Origin: Malania oleifera
Taxonomy: Eukaryota; Streptophyta; Magnoliopsida; Santalales; Ximeniaceae
Length of the DNA: 64,000 nucleotides
NCBI RefSeq assembly: GCF_029873635.1
Contig: NC_080421.1
Span: 42,017,120 to 42,081,119 of the forward strand
Direction: 5' to 3'
Part shown: piece by piece, positions 11,450 through 21,891 of the stretch
Numbering within the stretch: position 1 is the stretch's first letter
How the letters are laid out: every line of letters starts with the position of its first letter
Made by a program: the position numbers and the translations under genes
Notes under the pieces: model-generated
Databases searched by the model: none
What the model saw: the letters and a program-made list of their open reading frames with translations, nothing else
What the model was told of the DNA's origin: nothing

Positions 11450-13990
11450 GTTGTTCAATTGATGTTTGAGTTCGATAATGAAAATGTTTATGTTATTTCT
11501 GTTTTCCATTTTGTATACATAATTGTTATAAAATAATGATAACAGGATTAAAGTTTGACCTAATGTATGCCTCTCGGCTAAAAAATCATTATATGTAGTG
11601 GAACTTGTATTGTAGTGCATGGAAGGAACTATGTTAATAAAGATGATATAGAACCTCCAAGGTGTATAATATTAGACAAAACTTGTCATTTTCCCAGGCT
11701 TATCTGCATTTACCCTCAAATTGCATTTTGTTACTTCTATGAGTGCTATTTATATATGCTTCATGGTTTGATGGCTAGTGTCACTTTCAATCCCTAATCT
11801 CTTGTCACAAAATTCTATGAGTGATATTTCTAATCTTTTCTTCACGGTTGAATGTTAGATATGCTACCCATATATGTTGTGAGCTAGAACCACTTTAGAC
11901 AGACGTGACTTCATGGGCTTTTGGCTTTTTTCACGGAAGAAAGAGATGTCACCCAACACGGCTTCTTGGAAAAAACCATTTTCTTTTCCTTTCCTTTCTT
12001 TTCTTTTCTACTTAGTTTTGGTTTTGTGAAGTGTGCAATGTATCTTATTTTATTTTTTGAATGACAAAGCAAGGGCATTGGCCAACTCAAATGTATAATC
12101 CCTAATCTGGATGTTGTGCACCAACAAATTGATCTCTCTTAACAATTAAATTAAATAGAAATAGCCTATGGACTCTGTTTCTAGTACACCTTCTTGTTTA
12201 ATTGAATGAAATTTAATCAATCTGCTAGGAATGCCTTTAAATTGTTCCTGTTAAATGTATTTATTCATTTTTATAGTTTCTTTTAAATTGTCTTTACTTT
12301 TGAATCTATTGTTTTTGTTGGGTTTTGTGGAGCCTAGTTTCGTTTGATCTAGATGATGATAACCCCACCTAATTTAATGTTGCGTGACTTTTAATGAAAG
12401 ATTTTTATCCTAAGACTTAATCCATGGAGTAAAGACTTTGGTCGATCGTACTCGTGGGGGGGGGGGGTCTAGGAGCAATGCTTTTGGGAAAAATTTTTGG
12501 GCCCGTTTTGTAGCTCATTAGGAACCCTGTGCGCAGCATATAAAACGATTGTTTTTTGGGTGATTAGGTTAGGCCGTCATTTTGAGAGTGAGAGAGAAAA
12601 TCATTGTACGGCGTATTTTCTTACCCTCTCTTTTACCCTTTCCCCAAAACTCCTCAACCATCAAAAAGAGTATATGAACAAAGGAGAAATGAAAGCTAAG
12701 CATTTTATATCATTATCAATTCAAAATCCAATATTGAGTTCAGGGAGCTTAGTCTAGATAGGCGTACCTAAGGTTTGGTTCATATCCTGCAAAAGGGTTA
12801 TAACAGTAAGAACACACAACCAAAAACTATTATCATTATTATTACTATCATTTTCTTCATGTTGGGATGCAAGGGCAGGAGAGGGACATAAAGAGAATCC
12901 TATTAAATTTCTGGCAGCCAAATTCTAAACCAGATTGGGTTCCAACTCAAATTACCCATTTCCCCTACATATTATTGTTATATTACAGCCAGTGTATTAT
13001 CTTATTGACATATAACTGGGAAAGTGAAGTTAAATTTTAACTTCAAAAAATCTCAAACTACATTTTTTGCAGTTTCAGAATGACTATTAAATTGAATGAA
13101 TTTTGACCGATCAATGCTACAGTTCCAAACTTCACCTGAACATCAACACATGACTTGCAGCACCTAGACACCACTGAATTGAAGAAACCACTGCCGAGAG
13201 AACGTCGTTTGAGCAAAGCCCCAACACTCCAACTCGGTGGAGCTTCCTTCCTACCTTATGGTCCTTAATATTGGATTTTTGTCTCACTTATACCTCCAAA
13301 AAATTTTTATCTTTTTGCAAAATACAAAGAAGCTTTGTGTCTACAAGTAATAACCTCTCCAACTCAGTGGAGCTTCCTTCCTACCTTATGGTCCTTAGCA
13401 TCTACTTCAGCCCCCTCTCTACAAATATTAATATTGTTTAGTTTGTGAAATTCTTGATAACTCAAAATAATTTTTTGAATTTTTGAAATCTAGGGAAGAG
13501 TTAACTCTTTTCTTCTTTTTTTTTTTTCCAAAAGCATGTGCACATTGCATACCACTAGTTTATATAAAACATAAGGACGATATATACTTTTATAACAAAA
13601 CACAGAGATTTGTTGTAATTATTGTAATCTATTACAATAGAAAGGCAATTTCCCCCATTTTAAGTAATTCTATATTGATTTTTTTGAACCCTAAAATACT
13701 ATCATAACAAGTGAAATGGGTCCGTGTGTATTATGGGAGAATTTAAAATGTAAAAATTCAAAGAAAAGGAATTAATTTCACTCATTTATTAAAGTATTTT
13801 AAAACAAATATAATATCTCAAAAAGATAATAATGTATGTGCGTGTACATATATGGGTGCATATCTATTTATGCCGAATAACTTATTGATGAATCTAAAAA
13901 GGAAATAGCAACAAGAATCAATTTTAAATATGAGCCTCATAAAACCTTTTCTTATCTTCTTTTCCCACTCCTTTAATCTTTTCTCTCTAA
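11450..13990. other. Gene-poor stretch
   Basis: Non-coding AT-rich DNA after Copia-A. It probably includes the decayed 3' end of that element, but no LTR partner was found. A G run lies near 12459-12468 and a T run near 13511-13528. A 45 bp direct repeat (13228-13272 and 13359-13403) is present. No gene is supported. Confidence 0.4.
13228..13403 (+). repeat. Dispersed pair of 45 bp direct repeats
   Basis: A segment containing GTGGAGCTTCCTTCCTACC occurs at about 13228-13272 and again at about 13359-13403 with very few differences. The roughly 86 bp between them is unrelated. A small local duplication of unknown origin. Confidence 0.8.
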
Positions 13991-13994
13991 TCAG

Positions 13995-14050
13995 AATAGT
14001 CCACTTTTCATCTGAGTGGTTCTCACCTAGATAATGTTTGTAAAATGTTT

Positions 14051-14099
<49 letters not shown>

Positions 14100-14190
14100 G
14101 ATGTAGGCCACCACCCATCTCCCATTCTAAGACCTTTATACAAGCATCATTACCTACATAAATTTAAAGTATTAAAATAATCCAAATTCT
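13995..14190 (+). repeat. Left arm of a foldback-like inverted repeat
   Basis: This arm, which includes TGAGTGGTTCTCACC, a (CT)n run and GGCCACCACCCATCTCC, matches the reverse complement of 35108-35290 (GGTGAGAACCAC, a (GA)n run, GGGTGGTGGCC, and onward AATTATTTTAAT). The two arms bracket the Copia-B insertion. Before that insertion they would have been about 220 bp apart and able to form a hairpin, as in a foldback or MITE-like element. Terminal motifs and a target duplication of that element were not determined. Confidence 0.7.
14054..14096. repeat. (CT)n microsatellite
   Basis: About 21 CT units inside the inverted-repeat arm, with a matching GA run in the partner arm near 35198-35230. 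Confidence 0.95.
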
Positions 14191-14197
14191 GCACCCA

Positions 14198-14365
14198 TGT
14201 TGAGGATCATGCTGAGAATCATTTGTCCTAATTTAGGAGATTATTATGTATATACTTTTCATTTATTTGTTCTCTAATTGCTATGTAATTATTACACATA
14301 ATACTTAATTAAATATAAATAAACAGTACTCACCATTTTCCATGGTGGTTTTTTAAACCTTCTCA
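14198..14365 (+). repeat. 5' LTR of Copia-B
   Basis: 168 bp, TG...CA ends, paired with 34700-34883. The two have visibly diverged by substitutions and small gaps, so the insertion is not recent. Confidence 0.85.
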
Positions 14366-15654
14366 AGGTATCAAAGCCTAAACGATCCAACCTAATTTTT
14401 TGTTTAGCGTTGCTTCCGCAACCCTAGCTAGTCTCTTTCTCCTCCCTCTCCTAGCACTACACGCATTCCCTTCCCTTCCCTCAGCCGTCGCCGCAGCTAG
14501 CCATCATCCTACAAAATCCCCTTCCCTAAGCCGCTACCCCATCGTCGCGGCGACGCCTAATCCCAATAACCAGCGACTCCAACAACTCAGACGACCTGGT
14601 AATCTGTTTCCATCTATTGAAGTTTCTTCTGAATCAACCTGCAGAGCCGTTGCAACACCAGCAACGCCAGCCTCCGTAGTTCGAGCTTTGAATCGACACC
14701 GAGCAGGACTCCTTTTCTGAGTCCAATATAGCCCTCTCCACAGTGTTCTTGCACACTTGCGACGGCTGAGTACCATCTGATCTCCCGACTTGCGAGTCTC
14801 CGGCGGCAACGAACCTAAGTCGTCCAATCTCCGAGACATTCTTGTTCGCATCCCTCCCTGGCTGCCCATTGACGTTACATCCAGCAATCGCACATCCAGT
14901 AGCCGCTTTCCTCCTTCGCCGCAACCATCCAACCTCTGCAGATTCAGAGTCGTCGCAACATCAGCGACACCGCCTCCGGCCTTCGTGGATTCAGAAACGT
15001 CGCAACACCAGCAACCCCCCTTTGGCCTTTCCTTCCCCCGCAACTCCGCCACCAGCCCTACACTCCCTTAATAGCGAATTAGCAAACCAGCAACCCAGTG
15101 CCACACTTCGGCAACCAGAGCCGTCAACGCCCACTGACGTCGCTGATTTTCCGTTGCTGAATCTCTGTCGCTGCATACCATCTTCCTGAACCAACGAACC
15201 AGCGTCGTCACCACCCATGGCTGCCGAATCCATCCTCCTTCCTTTTAACACCCTCATTCACATGGTTACAATCAAACTCTCCTCTTCCAACTATCTCTTA
15301 TACAAAAGTCAATTGCTTCATCTCTTAGAGAGCCAAGAACTGATCGGCCATGTTGATAGGACTCTTGCACCCTCACCCCGCTTTGATCCTACGAATTCTC
15401 AGACACCAAACATCAAATATGTGGCATGGAAAAATAAAAACAAAGGCCTCATTAGCCTTCTCTTGTCTTCCCTCACTAAGGAAGCCATGGTTGAAGTTGT
15501 GGGTCTCTTCACTTCACGCAACGTCTGGGTTACCTTGGAGAACACCTTCAGCCATCGCCCCAAGGCTCATGAAATCCATCTGAATGATGATTTGCAACTA
15601 ATTAAATGCAGCACTAGGTCTGTTTCAGAGTATGCTCGAGCCTTAAAAGCTCTC

Positions 15655-17704
15655 TGATGTAATTAGTGTATTCCCAAGAGGATGTGAATTGTATTTCAAA
15701 AAATTATTCCTAAGTTAGGTATGTTCAGTGTTAAGCCATAAGTAAAATATTGCACAACCCAGGTTCTGTCTAAGCAAATACCAACTATCTAACAATATAA
15801 AACTGAGCAGATAAATAAAACAGATAAAGCAAACTCAGTACTTCCCAATCATTCACAATAATAAAGATATAAACAGTCAAGTGCTAAAATTAAATAACAT
15901 AGACAAGAGAAAGCAAACAAAATATTTGTTATCGAGGTTTGGTCAAACTAGCCTACATCTCCGGCTCAAGCTAACCAGCAAGAGGATTTCACTAATTCTC
16001 ACTTAACGGGTGGAGCGACACCAATTACAATCTCTTCTTCTTATTAGGCAAGGAATACCCCAACTCACATTCATAAGATTGAGCCCAACCTATAACTACA
16101 CCTTACAGGACAGTCATCCTTGTTCTCCTAATCGGGTCTGAACCAATCTAGTGCACATCTTACGGGATTGTGTAAATCCTAACTTTCCTAACCAGGTCTA
16201 AACCAATCTGAGACTTTCTTAACTGGGTTTAAGTCTATCTGGGACTTTCTTAAAATGGCGAGTCTCTCTCTTCAGGCCACACCTAGAATACAACGATATA
16301 AAATATTTTTCGTACAAAGAAATGCTTCTCAAAAGCAAAGATGTATAAATTTAAGCACTAGATGCACTCACACATGATATGAATTAAAGCTCAAGTGAGT
16401 ATGGGTGTTTTTCTCAAAAATATTTTTGTAATCTTTGAATAAAGATATATATGGTAAGCACTTCAAAGATTTAACCCTAAAAGTATTTCTCCAACTATAT
16501 AGCTCAATGAAATCTTGCAATGGAAGTGCAAAAGATTCACAAGTAAGAATATGTTTCTCCAAAGATATTTATCAAGGAAATATGTGGAGAAGCTCAAACT
16601 TTACTCTCAAGGAGTGATTTTGAAAAATAAAAGTAAATAAGCATGGATGATTTTTTTTTCTATGAAAAATCAATGCCCAAAGTAAATGCTCTCTTTAAAA
16701 TATTTTTGAAATGATAAGTATAAGAGAGTATAATACAATAAAGCACAAAAATAATTTTGGGACAATTATATTCTAAGCATTAGTTTTAAAAATGAGTATT
16801 GAGGGTGTATTTATAGTTTTTTTTTTGAAAATATAACCGTTTAGGGGCACGAAGGTCATTTTGAAATTTGTTTAATTAAAATTTAACCATGTTTAAGCGT
16901 TGGAAATTACCAAGACCCAAGAGGTTCGGTCGGCTGGTGCTAGTGCTGGTCGGCTGACCTCACACAAAAAAAATTGAATTTTAAAGGGGGTTTAGTCGAC
17001 CTAGAGAGGTTTCAGTCAGCCAAGCCAAAAGGCGATTCCAAACCTTCGTAGGTTCGGTCGGCTGAGGTCTAGGGCCGGTCTGCCAGGCTTGGTGACCGAT
17101 CGGTTGAGGGCCTTTTTGAACTAATTTGGCTAGTTGATCAAGCCTTTCACTTTGGTCAATTTTATTAGGTCGGTCGGCTAGGCATTTTAGTTTATTTTAG
17201 GGTTGGTCACCTGAACATGATAAAATTACAATTTCGCCCTCGGGGCATGGTCGGTTGGCTGAGGTTTTTAAAACATGAATAGGTCGGTCGACCGTGCCTA
17301 GTTAAGAACTCAAGTTTGGCCTTATTTTTTATCCTAAATGATTTAAACCTTTTTGTATGATTTTAGTTGTTTAGAAAAAGGTTTTTCTTTTACTGTGTTG
17401 GGTGCCCTAAGGTTAGTTTATGGTTATTTTGAGCTTTCATCCACATCATGCATGCAATGCATTATTACAAACCAAATATAAAAACTAAATGCATTACAAA
17501 TGAAAACCAAACGTCTTCTTCTTCTTTTGCCCTTCATTCTTCATGGAATACGCCAAACTGGTATGATATTTACGTCCTTTATGGCTCCCATTTTCAATCA
17601 CCTTATGTGTGTTGAATTATAAACCTATTTAAACACTAAATACACACATAAGTAATTTGTGTTTTGTCAATATTAAAACAAGGATCAGACTCAAAAAGTC
17701 AACA
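15655..17704 (-). mobile_element. Solo LTR of a SIRE-like Copia element, reverse orientation
   Basis: The element starts TGATGTAATTAG and ends AAAAAGTCAACA, with an exact 5 bp target duplication ctctc at 15650-15654 and 17705-17709. Its left end, read on the minus strand, resembles the end of the LTR at 19870-19923 (CAATTCAC, TCTTGGGAATT), so it is an inverted relative of that SIRE-like LTR. A cluster of GGTCGGTCGGCTGA-type repeats lies at 16920-17300. It has no coding domain. It is 2050 bp long. Confidence 0.8.
16920..17300 (-). repeat. Array of GGTCGGTCGGCTGA-like short repeats in the solo LTR
   Basis: About eight to ten degenerate copies of a motif such as GGTTCGGTCGGCTG or GGTCGGTCGACCG are spread over 380 bp. 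Some copies are near-palindromic. The position within the LTR corresponds to the array of TCGTCGACGA motifs in other LTRs of this window. Confidence 0.7.
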
Positions 17705-17999
17705 CTCTCTGTGCCCAACTTCAAGCAATTGGGTGGTCTGTTGATGACGCAGACATGGTACATTAGTTCCTCAGAGGTCTCGGCTCGGAATTATTGAGTT
17801 TTTCCATGACACAAATGACTATCACCCTGTTACCTTGTTTCTCCGATTTGATACCCAAAGTCGAGAGCTTTGAGCTTTTTCAAAAATCATTGGAATCTGC
17901 CTTACCCCTGTAGAGATTTGAAGAATTATAGCAGTTACATAATAAAAAAAAAAAAGAGGAAAATAGGAAAATTTTTAAAGGGGATTTACAGGGTCTCGT

Positions 18000-18510
18000 C
18001 GACGAACACAGGACATTCGTTGACGAGCATCCTTCTTGGGTTCGTCGACGAGGACATTTAGCATGCACGGAAGTTGAGAAAGTCATAAAAGCCATGAGGA
18101 TTACAACCAAGAACAACTCATGGAACTAAAAGAGTAGAAGAATGGAGATGCAAGCGTCAAGTTTAAGATAGTCATGGGAATAGGTATTTGGATTTCATTG
18201 TATTTACATAACTTATATGATATAACTAGAAGCTCAAAATCATACCTTAGACTGACCTTAGGACACATGCTTATCATGAAGAATTTATTTAAAAGATTCT
18301 AAGTTAAACTGAATTTTGGAAGTAAATTTTTAGAGGTCTCGTTGACGAACGCATGAAGGCCACTTGGCGATGAATACCTTATTTTCGTCAACGAGAAAAT
18401 ACCGAGAGCACAAAAATTTCAGATAGGTCTCTCGTCGACAAACTTAGGATCACGTCTATAAACAAGTGTTAAACACTCGTTGACCAAGGTGTCCTCTCGT
18501 CGATGAATGT
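18000..18510 (+). repeat. TCGTCGACGA-type near-palindrome array in the SIRE-like LTR
   Basis: About nine copies in two clusters (17996-18050 and 18335-18507), for example CTCGTCGACGAACAC, TTCGTTGACGAGC and CTCGTCGATGAAT. The same motif fills the start of the gypsy-type LTRs at 6033 and 29576. Confidence 0.8.
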
Positions 18511-18908
18511 CGCACAGAACTGCGATTCAGCGGGGATACACATGGAATTTCGTCCATTTAAATTAATCTAACGGCTGAGATTAAACCTAGGGTCAAGAAC
18601 TTATATAAAATTAACCTAAGAACCCTAGTGCCTCACTTTTTGCCAAATATTGAGAGTCTTGAACGTTTAGCACAACTTGGGAGGGCATTGAACACATTGT
18701 TGAACTCTTGCTTGGGATTTCAAAACATATACATCAAATCTGAGCTAAGGCTACATTGATTTTCAAAAGGCATTCTAGTGATTGTTGTGCATTCAACTTG
18801 GTATTGAGGTTTGGTAAATCGATCTATTTGTTATTACTTATTCTCAAAGAGTTTTTCATCTCAAAAATTTATCATTGAATATTAATTGAGAGATTGATCT
18901 TGAGTGTA

Positions 18909-18949
<41 letters not shown>
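18909..18949. repeat. (TA)n microsatellite
   Basis: About 20 TA units in the SIRE-like LTR. Confidence 0.95.
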
Positions 18950-18953
<4 letters not shown>

Positions 18954-20279
18954 CGAAAAGATCACTTCTGGAGAAAATTCTGCCAAAGGTTGAATATTTT
19001 TTCAAGTGTTTATTCATTTAAAGACTCGATATTTTCGATATTACAAAACCAATTGATTAAATATCCTAAGAGCTCATAAATGTATATTATTGAGGGATAT
19101 TTTCTGAAAAATATTATATTAGGTTTTTGATATTTGTAACACATTATATATACATATTCATATACAAAGATCATATTGTGTTTTGTATATTTGGAATAAA
19201 ACTAATCGATCTAGATTTTTGGAGCAAAACTGAATTACATATATGTATTGTGATCATTTAGTTGGATTCAATATTTGAAGCAGAATATTTTTTTTAACCA
19301 AAGATTATTTAGAGATTTGATTGACCACATTACATACACTCATTGAGCTTCAAGTTTTATCATATGAATGTGTGTTAGGAGTTTCTATTGTACTCATCAG
19401 CTTGTGTAGAAGTATTATTGAGTTTTTGCAGAATAGTTATATTGTAATCCCCCCCCCCCCCACCTATTCGAGTTGTGAACTGGTGGTTTGAGGAATGAGA
19501 GTGTATCTATTGTAAGCCAGCAGATTAGAGGAGTTGTCCCCTGCCTCGTGTAAAGCAGCGGAGTAAGGGAAGCCTGTCCGAGGTAAGGAGTAGGATTTTA
19601 GTGGAATTATTGAGTGGGTTGCTCATGGTGAGACGTAGGCGCGTTGGCTGAACCTTATAAAAATTGTGTTTGCCTTCTTCTTCCTTTCTCCTTTTAATTT
19701 CTGCCCAACGCATTTCTTAACCTATCTTGCATGTGTCTGTATGTTGAATAACCTTACAAGCACTTGGTAATTAATTGGGTATCATGAATATAAACTTATT
19801 GGATTGAATTAATTCAACCCTGGTGATTGTCTAGTTAAATCTTAATAAAAAAGGATATTGAAGAAGTAAAATTAAAAATATTTTTTCAAAATACTCAATT
19901 CACCCCCCCCTCTTGGGAATTCACTTGTGGTATCAGAGAGAGGTTTACTAGACTTCATCGTTTATTTTTGTTTAAAAACAATCACATGACAACATCGATT
20001 GTTAAACTCCATTCGATGAGGGAGGTCCACTAGGACCCCCATCTTCTGTGGTGTAATTGACTCTTACTGAAACGTAGGAGATGAGTATATACCTGTTAAA
20101 TGTAGATGAAAAGTATGGAAAAATAGTTTAAGGGGAAACCATGTTTCCCATGAACTGGTATTGTTTAGTTGATAAGGTAAATGTTTAAGATAAAGATGAA
20201 TATCCAAGGAAGCTGCGAAATTTGGCAAATAAATGCTAATGCAATGAAAATCTGCTATTATGTGACTAGATGTAAAATG

Positions 20280-20815
20280 AGTATAGTAGGGTGATGGCCT
20301 AACACTGCTAAAGAGATTTGGGAAAAGTTAGAAGTCACATATGAAGGTACTAAGGAAGTAAAAGATAGTAGGATAGACATGCTTACTAGTCAATGTGAGG
20401 CATTTAAAATGACTGTTGATGAATCTATTCAATCCATGTACACTAGATTCACACATATCACGAATTCTTTAAATGCTCTTGGTAAATCTTACCCTACTTA
20501 TGAGTTGATCAGGAAGATACTTAGGGGACTACCGTTAGTTTGGGAAGCTAAGGCCACTGCAATAGTAGAAGAAGGAATCTAAAGGAGATGTCGATTGATG
20601 AATTGATCGGTTCGCTTATTACTTATGAACTAGCTATAAATGAAAGGAAGAATGAGAAAAACAAAACTAAGAAAGTTACAGCGCTTAAGGCATCATCTAA
20701 CAGTTCCAGTGAGGGAAGTGATTCAGAATCAAATGATAACATGACGCTTATCACTAAGAAATTCGGAGAGTTCATGAGAAAGAACAAGAAGTACACCAGG
20801 AAATTCAAGGGCTAA
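20280..20815 (+). pseudogene. SIRE-like gag region
   Basis: Two adjoining open stretches carry the gag core (VKDSRIDMLTSQCEAFKM, YELIRKILRGLPLVWEA) and a lysine/serine/acid-rich tail. The particle-forming role is inferred from the family. It stops where gypsy-type sequence begins at about 20822. Fossil. Confidence 0.75.
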
Positions 20816-20821
20816 AAAATA

Positions 20822-21573
20822 GTCGTGCGACGGTCCTACCTCCTAGCATTCCATGTAACCTCTGCCATAAACTATTGGGTGAAGTCCCGAAATGCTACAA
20901 TAGAGTCACTGCCACCCTCACTGGCAACTCCCTCACTGCTACTGCCACCAGCATTGGCAGTATTATCTCTGGATTCCATCTTGAAGAGACAAATGAGAAA
21001 ATTGTTTAGAACCTTAGTACCTTACGTATCTGCTACAACTACAATACCATAAGACTTTAATAATTTATCGCTCCTAATGATGACATACTCTACCAGTTTA
21101 CTACTTTCATTCTAACTCAAGTTCCGCCCCTCCACTTGGAAACAAAACCGTCAATGGATTGCCGTAATTTTCTGAATCCGTCAATTGATCTGGAAAAACA
21201 CAAACCGCCAATGGAATTTCTATCTCCAGGCTTACGAAGCAAAACTCAACATTCCTATTCTACCCATTCCTATCTTCCTATACTTTGGTATTACCTCATA
21301 ACCTCGTCTAACCAAGTTTACAAGACCTAAAAACCTGATTAGCTCTGATACCAACTGTAATGCCCCCCTTTCAGGCATTGTCACTTTCCTTACGAGCCTT
21401 GCGCCCATGGCAACAACGGGTACCTATTAGAGCACTCGCTGTGAGTGGGGGACATTAGCTGCCCTAAACTAGTAAGCCCCCAAGCAGAGAGTCCTACTTC
21501 ATCACAATCATTCATAAGAAAGAGTTTCCGGGGATTGGGATACATTAGTTTTCCCTTTGCTTTGATACCATAT
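20822..21573 (-). mobile_element. Ty3/gypsy fragment: gag start, primer site and LTR edge
   Basis: On the minus strand this resembles the gag N-terminal region of the chromodomain gypsy element at 55380-55620 (shared GGTCCTACC, CTGCC and GGATCC-like landmarks in the same order). It is followed at about 21344-21357 by the reverse complement of a TGGTATCAGA primer site. An LTR-like edge TGTAATGCCCCCC begins at 21357. A second reversed primer-like site (TTTGATACCATAT) at about 21561-21573 abuts the Cassandra LTR. A patchwork of 5' ends of minus-oriented elements, all broken. Confidence 0.65.
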
Positions 21574-21891
21574 TGTAACACCCCAAACTAAGTCTGCCAG
21601 GGAGCACTGCGTTTCTCCTCCTCCACTTGGACTAGACAACAGGGGGCGGGCTTTATTGGACTAATGAATTGGCCCACAGACAATACGGTCCTTTCAGTGT
21701 AGGTTGTCCTCATTCACACCCACTTCATGAGAAAACTTACTAGAAGGTCACCCGTCCCAAGATTACTCTAAGCCAAGCGTTGCTTAATATAGAGTTCGTA
21801 TGGGAAGGCTCCCGAAAATAAAGGTACACTTGTTGATATGGGTAATAATGTCAAAAATCCTTTGAAGTCTCTCTTCACATGAGGTATCACA
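21574..21891 (-). mobile_element. Cassandra TRIM LTR, inverted (copy 1 left)
   Basis: Read on the minus strand the LTR runs TGTGATACC...GTTACA and contains a 5S rRNA-derived domain (about 21729-21800: reverse of GCTTGGC..., GGGACGGGTGACCTTCTAG). Cassandra elements are known for carrying such 5S-like promoters in their LTRs. It is the inverse of the LTR at 24123-24434. Confidence 0.85.

Larger units (their letters stand above)
5780..11450 (+). mobile_element. Ty1/Copia retrotransposon A (broken, split by a solo LTR)
   Basis: Domains run in Copia order on the plus strand: a gag zinc knuckle near 5903-5950 (C-x2-C-x4-H-x4-C), the protease region just after the nested LTR (about 8425-8480, IDSGCTTYVS), a pre-integrase region (about 8820-9000), integrase (about 9000-9720), reverse transcriptase (about 9890-10640, with YIDD) and RNase H (about 10720-11440). 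The order INT before RT defines Copia. The coding region carries many breaks, and no LTR pair could be placed, so it is an old, probably 5'-truncated copy. It is split at 6033 by a gypsy-type solo LTR with target duplication ataat. Confidence 0.85.
15217..17900 (+). pseudogene. Copia-B gag region (interrupted)
   Basis: The first part, 15217-15654, starts MAAESILLPFNTL and contains SSNYLLYKSQLLHLLES and the ENTFSHRPKAHEIHLND region, typical of plant Copia gag (UBN2/retrotran_gag class). Gag-like sequence reappears at 17710-17895 (VDDADMVH, LRGLGSELLSFS). A solo LTR lies between the two parts. Gag would form the particle shell of the element. Fossil, with breaks besides the insertion. Confidence 0.8.
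17900..20815 (+). mobile_element. SIRE-like Copia fragment: LTR, primer site and gag
   Basis: An LTR of about 2 kb (left edge not fixed, roughly 17.9 kb) ends near 19923 with the SIRE-type end CAATTCACC...TCTTGGGAATTCA. Four bases on lies the Met-tRNA primer site TGGTATCAGAG (19928-19938). Gag-like sequence follows (about 20280-20815: EIWEKLEVTYEGTKEVK, LRGLPLVWEAKATAI, then the acidic serine stretch SSSEGSDSES). The element is cut off at about 20815, where unrelated gypsy-type DNA begins. No protease, integrase or RT of this element remains in the window. Broken copy. Confidence 0.75.

Noticed and set aside
13818-14114. Minus-strand frame with an EREREREREK stretch
   Set aside because: It is a translation of the (CT)n microsatellite inside an inverted-repeat arm.
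14400-15257. Several overlapping frames on both strands rich in Ser, Pro, Arg and Ala
   Set aside because: This is the GC-richer leader between the Copia-B primer site and its gag; none of the frames shows a domain.
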